Origin: CAJXZP01 sp047610145
Lineage (GTDB): Bacteria > Bacteroidota > Bacteroidia > Flavobacteriales_G > Salibacteraceae
Length of the DNA stretch: 24,759 nucleotides
Reading direction: 5' to 3'
Assembly (NCBI GenBank): GCA_047610145.1
Contig: JBLFZF010000046.1
Span: 1-24,759 of the forward strand
A program made the translations under genes and the position numbers. Positions 14,757 to 22,779 of this stretch are shown piece after piece. The notes under the pieces were generated by a model that had not been told where the DNA came from, made no database searches, and saw nothing but the letters and a program-made list of their open reading frames with translations. Every line of letters starts with the position of its first letter. Positions within the stretch are counted from its first letter, which is position 1.

Positions 14757-15812
14757 ATTATCATTAATTCAGAAACTATTCAACACAAAGCATACATAAA
14801 CAGATGCCTAGAATTAGCTCGGCTCGGAAACGGTTTGGTTTCCCCTAATCCAATGGTTGGATCTGTATTGGTATGCAACGACATTATTATTGGAGAGGGC
14901 TACCACCAAAAGTTTGGAGAGCCTCATGCCGAGGTAAACGCAATTAATTCTGTAAAAGATAAATCGCTACTTAGTTCTGCTACCATTTATGTTTCACTAG
15001 AACCGTGTTCACACTTTGGCAAAACACCTCCTTGTGCCGACTTAATTATTAGAAATAATATTCCTAGAGTAGTTATTGCAACCCTTGATTCAAATCAAGT
15101 AGTTTGCGGTAATGGCGTACAAAAATTAAAAAATGCAGGAATTGAGGTTGTGATTGGGGTATTAGAGAACGAAGCTATCTATTTGAACAAAGCTTTTAAT
15201 ACTCTTCAATCTACAAAAAAGCCATTTGTAACGCTTAAGTGGGCGGAAACATCCAATGGATTTATTGATCAACATCGAGACAATAAAAACGAAAAAGCCC
15301 TACAAATTTCCAATTCATCAAGTTCTATTTGGGTACATAAATTACGCTCCGAATCAGATGCTATTTTAGTAGGTAGAAACACGGTTATCAAAGACAACCC
15401 TGCACTAAATACAAGAAAGTGGTTTGGACATCATCCGTTGCGTGTTATTATTGATACCCATTTAAGTACAATTGAAAGTAAGTATAAAGTCTATGACCAG
15501 TCTATACCTACCCTTGTTTTCAACACGAAAAAATCATTAAAAAATGGTGTTATTGAATACTATAAAATCACCGACCCGGATAATCTAATAGGAGAAATCT
15601 TGCAGCAATTAGGCGATCGACAAATTCAACGGTTATTAGTGGAGGGAGGAGCTTTTACCCATCAAAAATTTATTGATTCTCAGCAATTTGACGAATGTTT
15701 TATTCTAAAAAGCACCAGAAACATAGCCACTGGAGTGTTGTCTCCGAAAATCAAAAATGCCAATTACGCTATATTTAACCTAGATACTGACAAAATTATT
15801 CGACATGAATAA
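14745..15812 (+). CDS. ribD: Bifunctional riboflavin deaminase/reductase RibD
   Basis: A 355-residue RibD from the chosen start, with deaminase and reductase domains for the second and third steps of riboflavin synthesis. The deaminase zinc site is PHAEVNA with SLEPCSHFGKTPPCAD. The substrate loop SPNPMVGSVLV precedes it. The reductase half opens PFVTLKWAETSNGFI and has WVHKLRSESDAILVGRNTV and LLVEGGAFTHQKFI. The frame continues upstream to 14670, but that extension is not conserved. The family usually begins a few residues before YINRC, and no ATG lies closer than 14745, so the true start could be a non-ATG codon further down. I see no room for an FMN riboswitch. It overlaps the next gene by 8 nt. 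Confidence 0.93.
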   Translation: MIYLIIINSETIQHKAYINRCLELARLGNGLVSPNPMVGSVLVCNDIIIGEGYHQKFGEPHAEVNAINSVKDKSLLSSATIYVSLEPCSHFGKTPPCADLIIRNNIPRVVIATLDSNQVVCGNGVQKLKNAGIEVVIGVLENEAIYLNKAFNTLQSTKKPFVTLKWAETSNGFIDQHRDNKNEKALQISNSSSSIWVHKLRSESDAILVGRNTVIKDNPALNTRKWFGHHPLRVIIDTHLSTIESKYKVYDQSIPTLVFNTKKSLKNGVIEYYKITDPDNLIGEILQQLGDRQIQRLLVEGGAFTHQKFIDSQQFDECFILKSTRNIATGVLSPKIKNANYAIFNLDTDKIIRHE

Positions 15813-17271
15813 ACTGATACTATTAATTTTTATTCTTATTATTTCTCTTCCTAATCTTGCTTTTGACAACAATTCGGATAGTTTAAAGTCTGAATTAGCA
15901 TCTTGCCGAAACCCAAAAAAAAAGGCGATCTTATTAATGGAGCTAGCCTATTTAGAAAAGTATGACAATTTAGAAGAAGCTAAATCCGTAACAAAAATAA
16001 ACTTAGAGATACTTAAAGAATTAGGCGATCAAGAGGGAATTGCAATTGGAAAAAGTTATTTGGGAGTTTATTATTATCTAGAAAACCAATTCCCTAAAGC
16101 AATCAAGTATCTTAAAGAAGCAGAGAAAATATTTATTGAAACTAAAAACAATGAACGGTTAGATAAAGTGTACAACAATTTAGGTATCTCTTACAGTTCC
16201 CTATATGACTATAATTCTGCTATCACTTACTTCCATAAAGTATTGGAATTAAAACAACAAGGTTCAAACTTTCCTGAAATTGATAAAAACTTAATTAATA
16301 TCAGCACTATTTATTATAGTCAAGGAAAATACGAGAAATGTATTGAAACAAATGAACGTGCCCTAATTCTTACGCTTCAAAAAAATGATCATGAAGCTAC
16401 AGCTTTAGTTTATTCAAATCTAGGTGCAGCTCATGAGCGGTTGGGGAATTACAAGAAATCGGTTAATTATGCTTTAAAAGCACTAGATTTATACCAAAAT
16501 GAGGTACCTAATACACTATCTGAAATAAGAACGTATACCAATCTTGGGTCCACTTATATGTCGCAAGGTTTACTAGATGAAGCCAACTACTACTTCAACC
16601 TAACCTTAGACCTAATTTCAGGGTCTAAATATGTCAAACAGAAAATAGTAGTGTTAAATAATTTGTCAGAACTTAAAAGAAAAACTGGGGAAATAAACGC
16701 AGCTACCATTTTAGTGAAAAAAGCTTTATTTCTAGCCGACTCCACCACAAATAATGAAGAAAAATTGATTAGTCTAGAAACACTCTCAAATATTGAACAA
16801 GATGCAGAGAGTTTTAAAAATGCCTTAACACATTATAAACAATATATATTTTTAAGTGATAGCTTAATGGCGGTTTCAAACTTTCAAAAAACCGATTTGG
16901 CCTTGGCTCAACATGAATTGGCTATCGAAAATGTTAAACAGGAAAAGGACAATAACCAACTTTTACTTATTCAGAAAAAATTAAAAACAATTACCTACTT
17001 TACATACATTTTAGCTGGACTTTTGGCTTTATGGATAACCTGCCTAATTTTCAATCTCAAGTTACCCTTGTTCGCTATTAAATTAAGCTCGTTTATTTTT
17101 TCCTTTTCGTTAATTGGAGCAGTAATCATGTATTTGTTTTTACAAACTAATCTAATTAATGAACTGCATTTTATTGCTTTTTTCGGACTCAATGCTTTAC
17201 TCATTCTAACGGGAGGGATTTTTCATGTTTTTATGTGCCAGTTTTTATTATTTAAAATAAGTTATGAGTAA
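15805..17271 (+). CDS. Tetratricopeptide-repeat protein with three C-terminal membrane helices
   Basis: A 488-residue protein with a Sec signal peptide (about 20 residues), roughly seven tetratricopeptide repeats across residues ~30-350 (recognisable as A..Y..LG..Y...G.Y..A....KAL patterns), a charged coiled-coil-like linker (~350-392), and three hydrophobic helices at about 395-416, 422-444 and 453-482. In Bacteroidetes this layout, with periplasmic TPRs, a coiled coil and a membrane segment, usually leads into a histidine kinase or LuxR-type HTH domain. Here it ends after the membrane helices, with no output domain. It may act by protein contact or be a derivative of such a sensor. It overlaps ribD and the next gene by 8 nt each. 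Confidence 0.8.
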   Translation: MNKLILLIFILIISLPNLAFDNNSDSLKSELASCRNPKKKAILLMELAYLEKYDNLEEAKSVTKINLEILKELGDQEGIAIGKSYLGVYYYLENQFPKAIKYLKEAEKIFIETKNNERLDKVYNNLGISYSSLYDYNSAITYFHKVLELKQQGSNFPEIDKNLINISTIYYSQGKYEKCIETNERALILTLQKNDHEATALVYSNLGAAHERLGNYKKSVNYALKALDLYQNEVPNTLSEIRTYTNLGSTYMSQGLLDEANYYFNLTLDLISGSKYVKQKIVVLNNLSELKRKTGEINAATILVKKALFLADSTTNNEEKLISLETLSNIEQDAESFKNALTHYKQYIFLSDSLMAVSNFQKTDLALAQHELAIENVKQEKDNNQLLLIQKKLKTITYFTYILAGLLALWITCLIFNLKLPLFAIKLSSFIFSFSLIGAVIMYLFLQTNLINELHFIAFFGLNALLILTGGIFHVFMCQFLLFKISYE

Positions 17272-17878
17272 GGATTGCGACTCATATAAAGAACCAACGG
17301 TAATTAGTGAAAGTTTATTTAAGGATAAAGGGTCTAAGCATTTTGGATATGTTTTCCCAGTACAAACGGAATCTGATATTGAACAAAGTTTAGCCGATAT
17401 CCGAAAAAAGCATCACTCTGCGCGGCACGTGTGCTATGCCTATTGTTTGGGCACGAAAACAATCATAAGTAAGAGTACCGATGATGGAGAACCGCATAAC
17501 TCTGCGGGACCTCCAATTCTTGGACAAATTCAATCGCACGAACTACATAATACCTTAGTGGCCGTAGTTCGTTATTTTGGAGGCACTAAATTGGGCGTAG
17601 GCGGATTAATAAACGCCTACAAAACTGCCGCAAAGGAAGCTATTTCGGAAAACGTAATAGAAACTAAATATCTTCGAAAAACAGTACATTTAAAGTTTCC
17701 TTACGAAATCATGAGTGATGTTATGCGGTTTACAAAAAGAGAAAGTGTCCGTATCCATTCGCAAGACTTCAGGGAGTCTTGCCAACTTGAAATTTCAATT
17801 CGAGAAAAGTATTTTTCAGATTATTTAGAATTTCTAAGTAAATTGCACCTATTAGAAACTGAAATTATTGAATCATGA
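17264..17878 (+). CDS. YigZ/IMPACT-family protein
   Basis: A 204-residue protein of the IMPACT/YigZ family (UPF0029). The N-terminal domain carries the characteristic KKHHSARHVCYAYCLG, STDDGEPHNSAGPPIL and VAVVRYFGGTKLGVGGL motifs. The C-terminal domain (DUF1949-like) covers the last ~65 residues. In E. coli YigZ is nonessential and proposed to bind nucleic acid or ribosomal components. Eukaryotic IMPACT regulates Gcn2. The exact bacterial role is unsettled. It overlaps the TPR gene by 8 nt upstream and the metallopeptidase by 4 nt (ATGA) downstream, so it is part of the ribD operon. Confidence 0.92.
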   Translation: MSKDCDSYKEPTVISESLFKDKGSKHFGYVFPVQTESDIEQSLADIRKKHHSARHVCYAYCLGTKTIISKSTDDGEPHNSAGPPILGQIQSHELHNTLVAVVRYFGGTKLGVGGLINAYKTAAKEAISENVIETKYLRKTVHLKFPYEIMSDVMRFTKRESVRIHSQDFRESCQLEISIREKYFSDYLEFLSKLHLLETEIIES

Positions 17879-19680
17879 AATTATATATCACCGCATTAAT
17901 CGTAATATTACCTCTAATTAGTGCCGCTCAAAAATCTAATTATCAAGATCCAGCACATACGAAAACTACACCTACAGTTTCACTCACGATTGAAAAGCCG
18001 ATCCAAAGTGCCCAAAAAGCCATTATTGAGTTATCTACTTTACTGCAACTTTCGGAAGAATCAAACTTGAAGCTTCTTCATTCTATTGATAGCCCCAATG
18101 GTCATCATTACACGTTTATTCATACATTTAAAGAATTTGAAGTATTTCAAAGCCATATTAAACTCAACACTGATTTAAAAGGAAATGTAACCACTCTTTT
18201 TAGCTCTTATCATCCTATTTCAAACTATGCCAATCCCCAAGCAACTAAGCGATCTCTTCTTGAATTTTCAAAACAAATAACAGGAGAGCTGGTAGAGTCA
18301 AAATTAACATGGAAACTCGTAAATGAGACTTATGAGCTATTAAGAACCTATCAATTACTAGATAATATGGGTAATTTTACCCAGCAATTTTACAATGCAG
18401 AAGATGAATTATTAGAACAAATTGATTTACTAAATCACTATACAGAAGTGGATACCACCGCCAAAGCATTAGTGTTTTCTCCTAATCCAGTAACTTCTGC
18501 TCTGACTACTTACGGAGGTAATTACATTGACAATAACGATGCTGCCTCGCCAGAATTAAATACCGAACAGGATACGGCAATTATAGACCTTACTTATACA
18601 AATGGACTTTTTATTCTAGAAAACGAATTTGTGAAAATACAAGAACATTCATTACCTGTTGTACCCCCTGTTACTAGTGCATTTCCAGAGTTTTTTTACG
18701 ATAGGTCAGAATCTGGTTTTGAAGATGTCAATGCATTTCACCACATTACAGAACAACAAAAATATATACAGTCTTTAGGGTTTACAAATATTGTAAATTA
18801 TCAAATACATGTTGATTGTCATGGCTTTAATGGCGCAGACAACTCTTCTTTTAGCTCAGGTACCAATCCTCCCACCTTAGTTTTTGGTGAAGGTGGAGTT
18901 GATGACGCAGAAGATGCAGACGTAATAATTCACGAATACACACACGCAGTAATGCATAGCGCCAGTCCTGGAACAAACTTTGGGTCAGAAAGAAACGCTA
19001 TGGACGAAGCATTTGGAGACTATATGGCTGTTTCCTATTCGATGAAATATACCAACTTTCATAGCGACTGGGCCTTTAAATGGGATGGTCATAATGAATT
19101 TTGGGATGGTAGATTAACTATATCAGATAAAACATACCCAAACGACTTAGTTTTTAATCTATATTCAGATGCACCTATGTGGAGTTCTGCGCTTACCCGC
19201 ATTGAACGAAATTTAGGAAGAGATTTAACTATTACTTTAGCAATAGAGGCTGCCTATAGCTTTGTAAGTAACATGACTATGGCACAAGCAGCCGATCTAT
19301 ATATTACCACAGACAATCTCATTAATAACGGAGAAAATTACGCCACTATATGTTGGGTTTTTAAAGATAGGGGAATGATTAATTCGTGCGCTGTTCCTAA
19401 GCCAGGTAATTTAGTAGGGGTGTCAAACCTTAACTCAAACCCTACGATACAAATTAACAATACCGAAAACTTTGCCGCTGGTAGAAGTAATTTGAGCATT
19501 CTTTCCGAAAGTACATTTCAAATAAAGGTATTTGATATTACCGGAAAATTACTTTTTGAAAAATCCGAAATAAATTCCCCGTTTGAAATTAGTCCAGCAA
19601 AATGGAATACATCCACTCTATTAATAGAGGTAACCAATAAAACAGAGGTGAAAAGTTTCAAAATTTTATCTCCCCAATAA
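17875..19680 (+). CDS. Secreted gluzincin metallopeptidase with FTP propeptide and T9SS-like C-terminal domain
   Basis: A 601-residue exported protease. A signal peptide (~residues 1-18) is followed by an FTP-type propeptide (HYTFIHTFKEFEVFQSHIKL at ~80-100). The zinc motif HEYTH is at 353-357, with the third ligand E378 in MDEAFGDYM, giving HExxH-x20-E of the thermolysin/fungalysin (M4/M36) type. The C-terminal ~80 residues (FQIKVFDITGKLLFEKSEI to VKSFKILSPQ) resemble a type IX secretion sorting domain. The likely route is Sec export, then T9SS secretion to the surface or medium with removal of the C-terminus. I cannot decide between the M4 and M36 subfamilies. Expression is coupled to YigZ by a 4-nt overlap, so it is unusual for a secreted enzyme to ride on a housekeeping operon. 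Confidence 0.85.
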   Translation: MKLYITALIVILPLISAAQKSNYQDPAHTKTTPTVSLTIEKPIQSAQKAIIELSTLLQLSEESNLKLLHSIDSPNGHHYTFIHTFKEFEVFQSHIKLNTDLKGNVTTLFSSYHPISNYANPQATKRSLLEFSKQITGELVESKLTWKLVNETYELLRTYQLLDNMGNFTQQFYNAEDELLEQIDLLNHYTEVDTTAKALVFSPNPVTSALTTYGGNYIDNNDAASPELNTEQDTAIIDLTYTNGLFILENEFVKIQEHSLPVVPPVTSAFPEFFYDRSESGFEDVNAFHHITEQQKYIQSLGFTNIVNYQIHVDCHGFNGADNSSFSSGTNPPTLVFGEGGVDDAEDADVIIHEYTHAVMHSASPGTNFGSERNAMDEAFGDYMAVSYSMKYTNFHSDWAFKWDGHNEFWDGRLTISDKTYPNDLVFNLYSDAPMWSSALTRIERNLGRDLTITLAIEAAYSFVSNMTMAQAADLYITTDNLINNGENYATICWVFKDRGMINSCAVPKPGNLVGVSNLNSNPTIQINNTENFAAGRSNLSILSESTFQIKVFDITGKLLFEKSEINSPFEISPAKWNTSTLLIEVTNKTEVKSFKILSPQ

Positions 19681-19691
19681 ACCAACTTGTC

Positions 19692-19743
19692 AACAGGATA
19701 AACAATTCACAATACCCATTCATTGAATTGTGAATAACAGGAT
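19692..19743. repeat. Compound inverted/direct repeat with a DnaA-box-like core
   Basis: ATTCACAAT (19705-19713) and ATTGTGAAT (19727-19735) form a 9-bp inverted repeat with a 13-nt spacer, and the octamer AACAGGAT occurs on both outer sides (19692-19699 and 19736-19743) as a direct repeat. TGTGAATAA at 19729-19737 is the reverse complement of the DnaA box variant TTATTCACA. A second near-match TTTTTCACA is at 19766-19774. It lies between two convergent genes, where a terminator would be expected, but there is no T-tract. The position, 0.8 kb from dnaA, makes a DnaA site possible but unproven. Confidence 0.4.
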
Positions 19744-19787
19744 TTGGGGCCTGTAAAAACACCTCTTTTTCACAAGAATAAAACCCA

Positions 19788-20192
19788 TTAAAAATGTGCT
19801 TTCATTAATGAAGTTAGGTGCTCTGGAATACGCATTGGTTTCCCTGTAACTTTGTTAACAAACACCAATTCAATAAATGCAGTGTTTAACAATTGCCCCT
19901 CCGCATTGAAGGTTTCATAATGAAAAGTAAACCTAATTTCAGGCAATTGTTGAATAGTCACCTTTATGGTTAACTCGTCATCATAGTAAGCTGGCTTTTT
20001 ATATTTGATTCGAAACTCAGAAACCGGCAACAAGACCCCATCATCCTCTAACTGTTTATAGCTAATTCCTAATGAGCGCAAGGCTTCGACACGTGCCACC
20101 TCAAAATAAGTGGCGTAATTACCATAATATGCGTAGCCCATTCTATCGGTTTCGGCATACCTAACTCTTAGTTTTGTTTCTGTAATAAACAT
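19788..20192 (-). CDS. YbgC/FcbC-family acyl-CoA thioesterase
   Basis: A 134-residue hot-dog-fold thioesterase of the 4-hydroxybenzoyl-CoA thioesterase / YbgC type. The N-terminal motif VRYAETDRMGYAYYGNYATYFE holds the catalytic aspartate and the helix-capping region. A later conserved stretch is FVNKVTGKPMRIPE. Family members hydrolyse acyl-CoAs and the substrate is not readable here. Bacteroidetes variants commonly have Y where other lineages have H in the VYHANY position, as here. It is divergent from dnaA with a 386-nt region between, and convergent with the metallopeptidase gene. A thioesterase gene next to dnaA is, as I recall, frequent in Flavobacteriia. Confidence 0.9.
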   Translation of the reverse strand: MFITETKLRVRYAETDRMGYAYYGNYATYFEVARVEALRSLGISYKQLEDDGVLLPVSEFRIKYKKPAYYDDELTIKVTIQQLPEIRFTFHYETFNAEGQLLNTAFIELVFVNKVTGKPMRIPEHLTSLMKAHF

Positions 20193-20578
20193 ATGAACAT
20201 TTTAAAATAATAAAGTTGTATTTTCGAAAATCAAAGCAACAAAACAAAAATTCGAAATAATATCGAGGTAAAATAACATTCTACGTTCTTTTATTTCTGT
20301 TGAAAAGAATGTTAGTTAAATGTTAATAAAGTTGTTAACATAGCTAAAGGGTTGGCTAATAAAGGAGTTAGATAAACAGGGTAGATTTAAAAAATCTACA
20401 GGTTAAATAATTCTTAAAATACAATAGGCAAACGATTTTTTTTTTAACTTTTTTATGTCAATTTTTGTTAGCGAATTTGAATACAGGGAGACGTATCTAT
20501 ACTGTGGGGGTGAGATAAAAAACTAAAAGTTCAGTTCCTATTATATTTTAAAAACTTAATTAATACGGGAGTTCAATA
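20193..20578. other. Long AT-rich intergenic region between thioesterase and dnaA
   Basis: I find no coding sequence in these 386 nt. The region is AT-rich, with T-runs near 20439-20455, repeated GTTAA/GTTAG words between 20311 and 20340 (including TGTTAATAA at 20321-20329, one base from the DnaA box TTATTCACA on the other strand), and a hairpin at 20381-20399. It must hold the promoters of both flanking genes. No exact TAnnTTTG match precedes dnaA. AATTTTTG near 20460-20467 is the closest, with one mismatch. A GGGAG stands 7-8 nt before the dnaA ATG. Autoregulation by DnaA is possible, but canonical TTATCCACA boxes are absent. Confidence 0.55.
20381..20399. repeat. Short perfect hairpin/operator-like palindrome upstream of dnaA
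   Basis: GTAGATTT (20381-20388) and AAATCTAC (20392-20399) are perfect 8-bp inverted arms with a 3-nt spacer AAA. It is about 180 nt before dnaA, is not followed by a T-tract in either direction that would suggest a terminator, and could be a protein-binding site. CAGG flanks both sides (20377-20380 and 20399-20402). Confidence 0.45.
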
Positions 20579-22009
20579 ATGGGCAAAATTTACGAGGATG
20601 TTTGGAGCAAGTGTTTAGAAATTATTAAGGATAATGTAAGTCCTCAAAGTTACAAGACCTGGTTCGAACCAATTAAAGCCGTCAACCTTAAAGGAGACAC
20701 ATTAACCATTCAGGTGCCATCACCATTCTTTTATGAATGGTTAGAGGAACACTACATTACTTTACTTAAAAAGACTATTAAAAAGGAGTTGGGCCCGAGA
20801 GGGACACTTGATTATAGCATAATCATGGAAAACTCTAAATCTTCTAAAAAACCGACCCAAGTAACGCTACCTGCGAGTAACAGAATGGCGGCTAGAAACC
20901 CATCCATTTCGGTACCTATGGAAATAGGAGCTCGAGGAATTAAAAATCCATTTATTATTCCGGGATTAAAAAAGGTAGTCGTAGACTCTCAGTTAAACCA
21001 TAATTTATCTTTTGATAATTATGTGGAAGGAGAATGTAACAGATTAGCTAGATCAGCTGGTTTTGCAGTCGCTAACAAACCAGGGGGAACTTCTTTCAAT
21101 CCTTTATTTATTTATGGCGGAGTAGGACTGGGTAAAACTCACTTATCTCAGGCTATTGGACTAGAAATAAAAACAAACCACCCAGACAAAACTGTTTTAT
21201 ACGTTTCTTCAGAGAAATTTACACAGCAGTTTATAGAGTCTGTAAGAAACAATACGCACAATGATTTTATTCACTTCTATCAAATGATTGATGTGTTACT
21301 TATTGATGATGTTCAGTTCTTTGCGGGTAAGGAAAAAACACAGGATGTTTTCTTCCATATTTTCAATCACTTGCACCAAAGTGGAAAGCAGCTTGTATTA
21401 ACGGCCGACAAACCACCTATTGAAATGCAAGGAGTAGAACAAAGACTGCTTTCTAGATTTAAATGGGGATTAAATGCCGATTTGCAATCTCCAGATTTAG
21501 AAACTAGAATTGCTATTCTTCAAAAGAAAATGTACACCGAAGGTATTGAGTTACCCAAAGAGGTTGTAGAATACCTTGCGTATTCTATTAACACAAACGT
21601 AAGAGAATTAGAAGGAGCTTTAATTTCTTTAATTGCGCAATCATCGTTAAACAAAAAATCAATCACACTTGATTTAGCGAAATCAATGATTGACAAGTTT
21701 GTTAAAAATACAGCCAGGGAAGTATCTATCGAGTACATTCAAAAAGTGGTTTGTGATTATTTCAACCTACCGATGGAATTATTGAAATCTAAAACACGTA
21801 AACGTGAAGTAGTGCAAGCAAGACAAATTGCCATGTTCTTTTCTAAACAAATGACCAAGGCTTCTTTAGCTAGTATTGGAGCACATACCGGAGGAAAAGA
21901 TCACGCTACTGTTTTGCATGCATGTAAAACAGTTAATAACCTGATTGACACCGATAAACGTTTCAGAGGCTATATAGATGATTTACAGAAGAAAATCACA
22001 CTTCAATAA
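20579..22009 (+). CDS. dnaA: Chromosomal replication initiator protein DnaA
   Basis: A 476-residue DnaA, which binds origin boxes and unwinds DNA to start chromosome replication. Domain I (VWSKCLEIIKDNVSPQSYKTWFEPI) is at the N-terminus, followed by a short variable linker (~85-130). The AAA+ domain has Walker A GGVGLGKTH at 180-188 and Walker B LLIDDVQFF with D243-D244. The sensor segment QRLLSRFKWGL is present. Domain IV has the DNA-binding signature GGKDHATVLHA (D441-H442-A443-T444). The length and motifs are intact. No dnaN follows, as is usual in Bacteroidetes. A strong terminator lies just downstream, so dnaA appears monocistronic. Confidence 0.98.
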   Translation: MGKIYEDVWSKCLEIIKDNVSPQSYKTWFEPIKAVNLKGDTLTIQVPSPFFYEWLEEHYITLLKKTIKKELGPRGTLDYSIIMENSKSSKKPTQVTLPASNRMAARNPSISVPMEIGARGIKNPFIIPGLKKVVVDSQLNHNLSFDNYVEGECNRLARSAGFAVANKPGGTSFNPLFIYGGVGLGKTHLSQAIGLEIKTNHPDKTVLYVSSEKFTQQFIESVRNNTHNDFIHFYQMIDVLLIDDVQFFAGKEKTQDVFFHIFNHLHQSGKQLVLTADKPPIEMQGVEQRLLSRFKWGLNADLQSPDLETRIAILQKKMYTEGIELPKEVVEYLAYSINTNVRELEGALISLIAQSSLNKKSITLDLAKSMIDKFVKNTAREVSIEYIQKVVCDYFNLPMELLKSKTRKREVVQARQIAMFFSKQMTKASLASIGAHTGGKDHATVLHACKTVNNLIDTDKRFRGYIDDLQKKITLQ

Positions 22010-22034
22010 CAGTGTTTATTAAAACAATATAAAG

Positions 22035-22065
22035 AAGGGCTTACAAGTGATTGTAAGCCCTTTTT
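22035..22065 (+). terminator. Intrinsic terminator of dnaA
   Basis: AAGGGCTTACAA (22035-22046), the loop GTGA and TTGTAAGCCCTT (22051-22062) give a perfect 12-bp stem followed by more T to 22065. It begins 26 nt after the dnaA stop. Confidence 0.92.
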
Positions 22066-22779
22066 AATTGAGCCCTATTTTTTTTAGTCCACAGAAATAA
22101 TATGCCCATACAAATTGGAGCCTAAAGTTCTGAGCTAGACTTAAAACCTTATCTGTTATGAGCCCCTAAACACCCTATACATCAATACTTAATGGAAATC
22201 CCGCGTTCCCTTATAAATTTCGGAAGGAAACTCTACCCCGAAAGAAATATCCGTTTTTTTATTCGACCTGATAAAATACGTGTTCAACTTACTTGCTCAC
22301 CAAAGTCCCGATCAAGAGCCATGTTACTTCATCAGTAAAACCAGACCATATTGGTTCCATTCTCCCGATTATAAGACAAACATAAGCGCGATACATTCAT
22401 AGTCTCCCAATTATTCTCATGAAAACATACCTGTATATAGAACATGATTTCATCCAACCATGTTGACTCCACATATACCGGCACAAATTAACCGCGTTTA
22501 GTTTAAGTCAACAAAAAATTGAGGGACAAAAGTTACCTTTTATTTATAGGTAGGGATCGATTGTAAATGCCTAGCAGACTCATTTATATTTATTTACGCG
22601 TCCTAAAACAGACTCATTATAACTTATACCCAGGTATCTAATGGTTTTTTTCAGTTTTCTATTTTACATAATCCAATGCTTGCAATTTTCAAAACTGGGA
22701 GCTCCGTGTAAAGTACATCCAAGTATCACAAGGAGTCCTCTTGATTTTATACCATCCATGTTTTAGGACATCCAACCAA
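22066..22779. other. Gene-poor stretch, probably decayed coding sequence
   Basis: No intact gene is visible in these 714 nt. On the minus strand there are open pieces with protein-like composition: about 22490 to 22360 reads VPVYVESTWLDEIMFYIQV and then NNWETMNVSRL and YNRENGTNMVWFY before two stops. Another frame, about 22290 to 22190, reads TYFIRSNKKTDISFG followed by VEFPSEIYKGTRDF. Together they suggest a frameshifted, stop-riddled gene transcribed toward dnaA, but I do not recognise the family. Also present are a 10-bp direct repeat CAGACTCATT (22575-22584, 22609-22618) and an 11-bp inverted repeat (22600-22610 against 22759-22769). Base composition is less AT-rich and less gene-like than the flanks. 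Confidence 0.5.

Noticed and set aside
20193..20578. A definite replication origin upstream of dnaA
   Set aside because: The region is AT-rich and has box-like words, but there is no cluster of TTATCCACA-type boxes, and in Bacteroidetes dnaA is not reliably at the origin.
21520..21738. A minus-strand reading frame inside dnaA
   Set aside because: It is antisense to the AAA+ / domain IV junction of dnaA and has no independent support.
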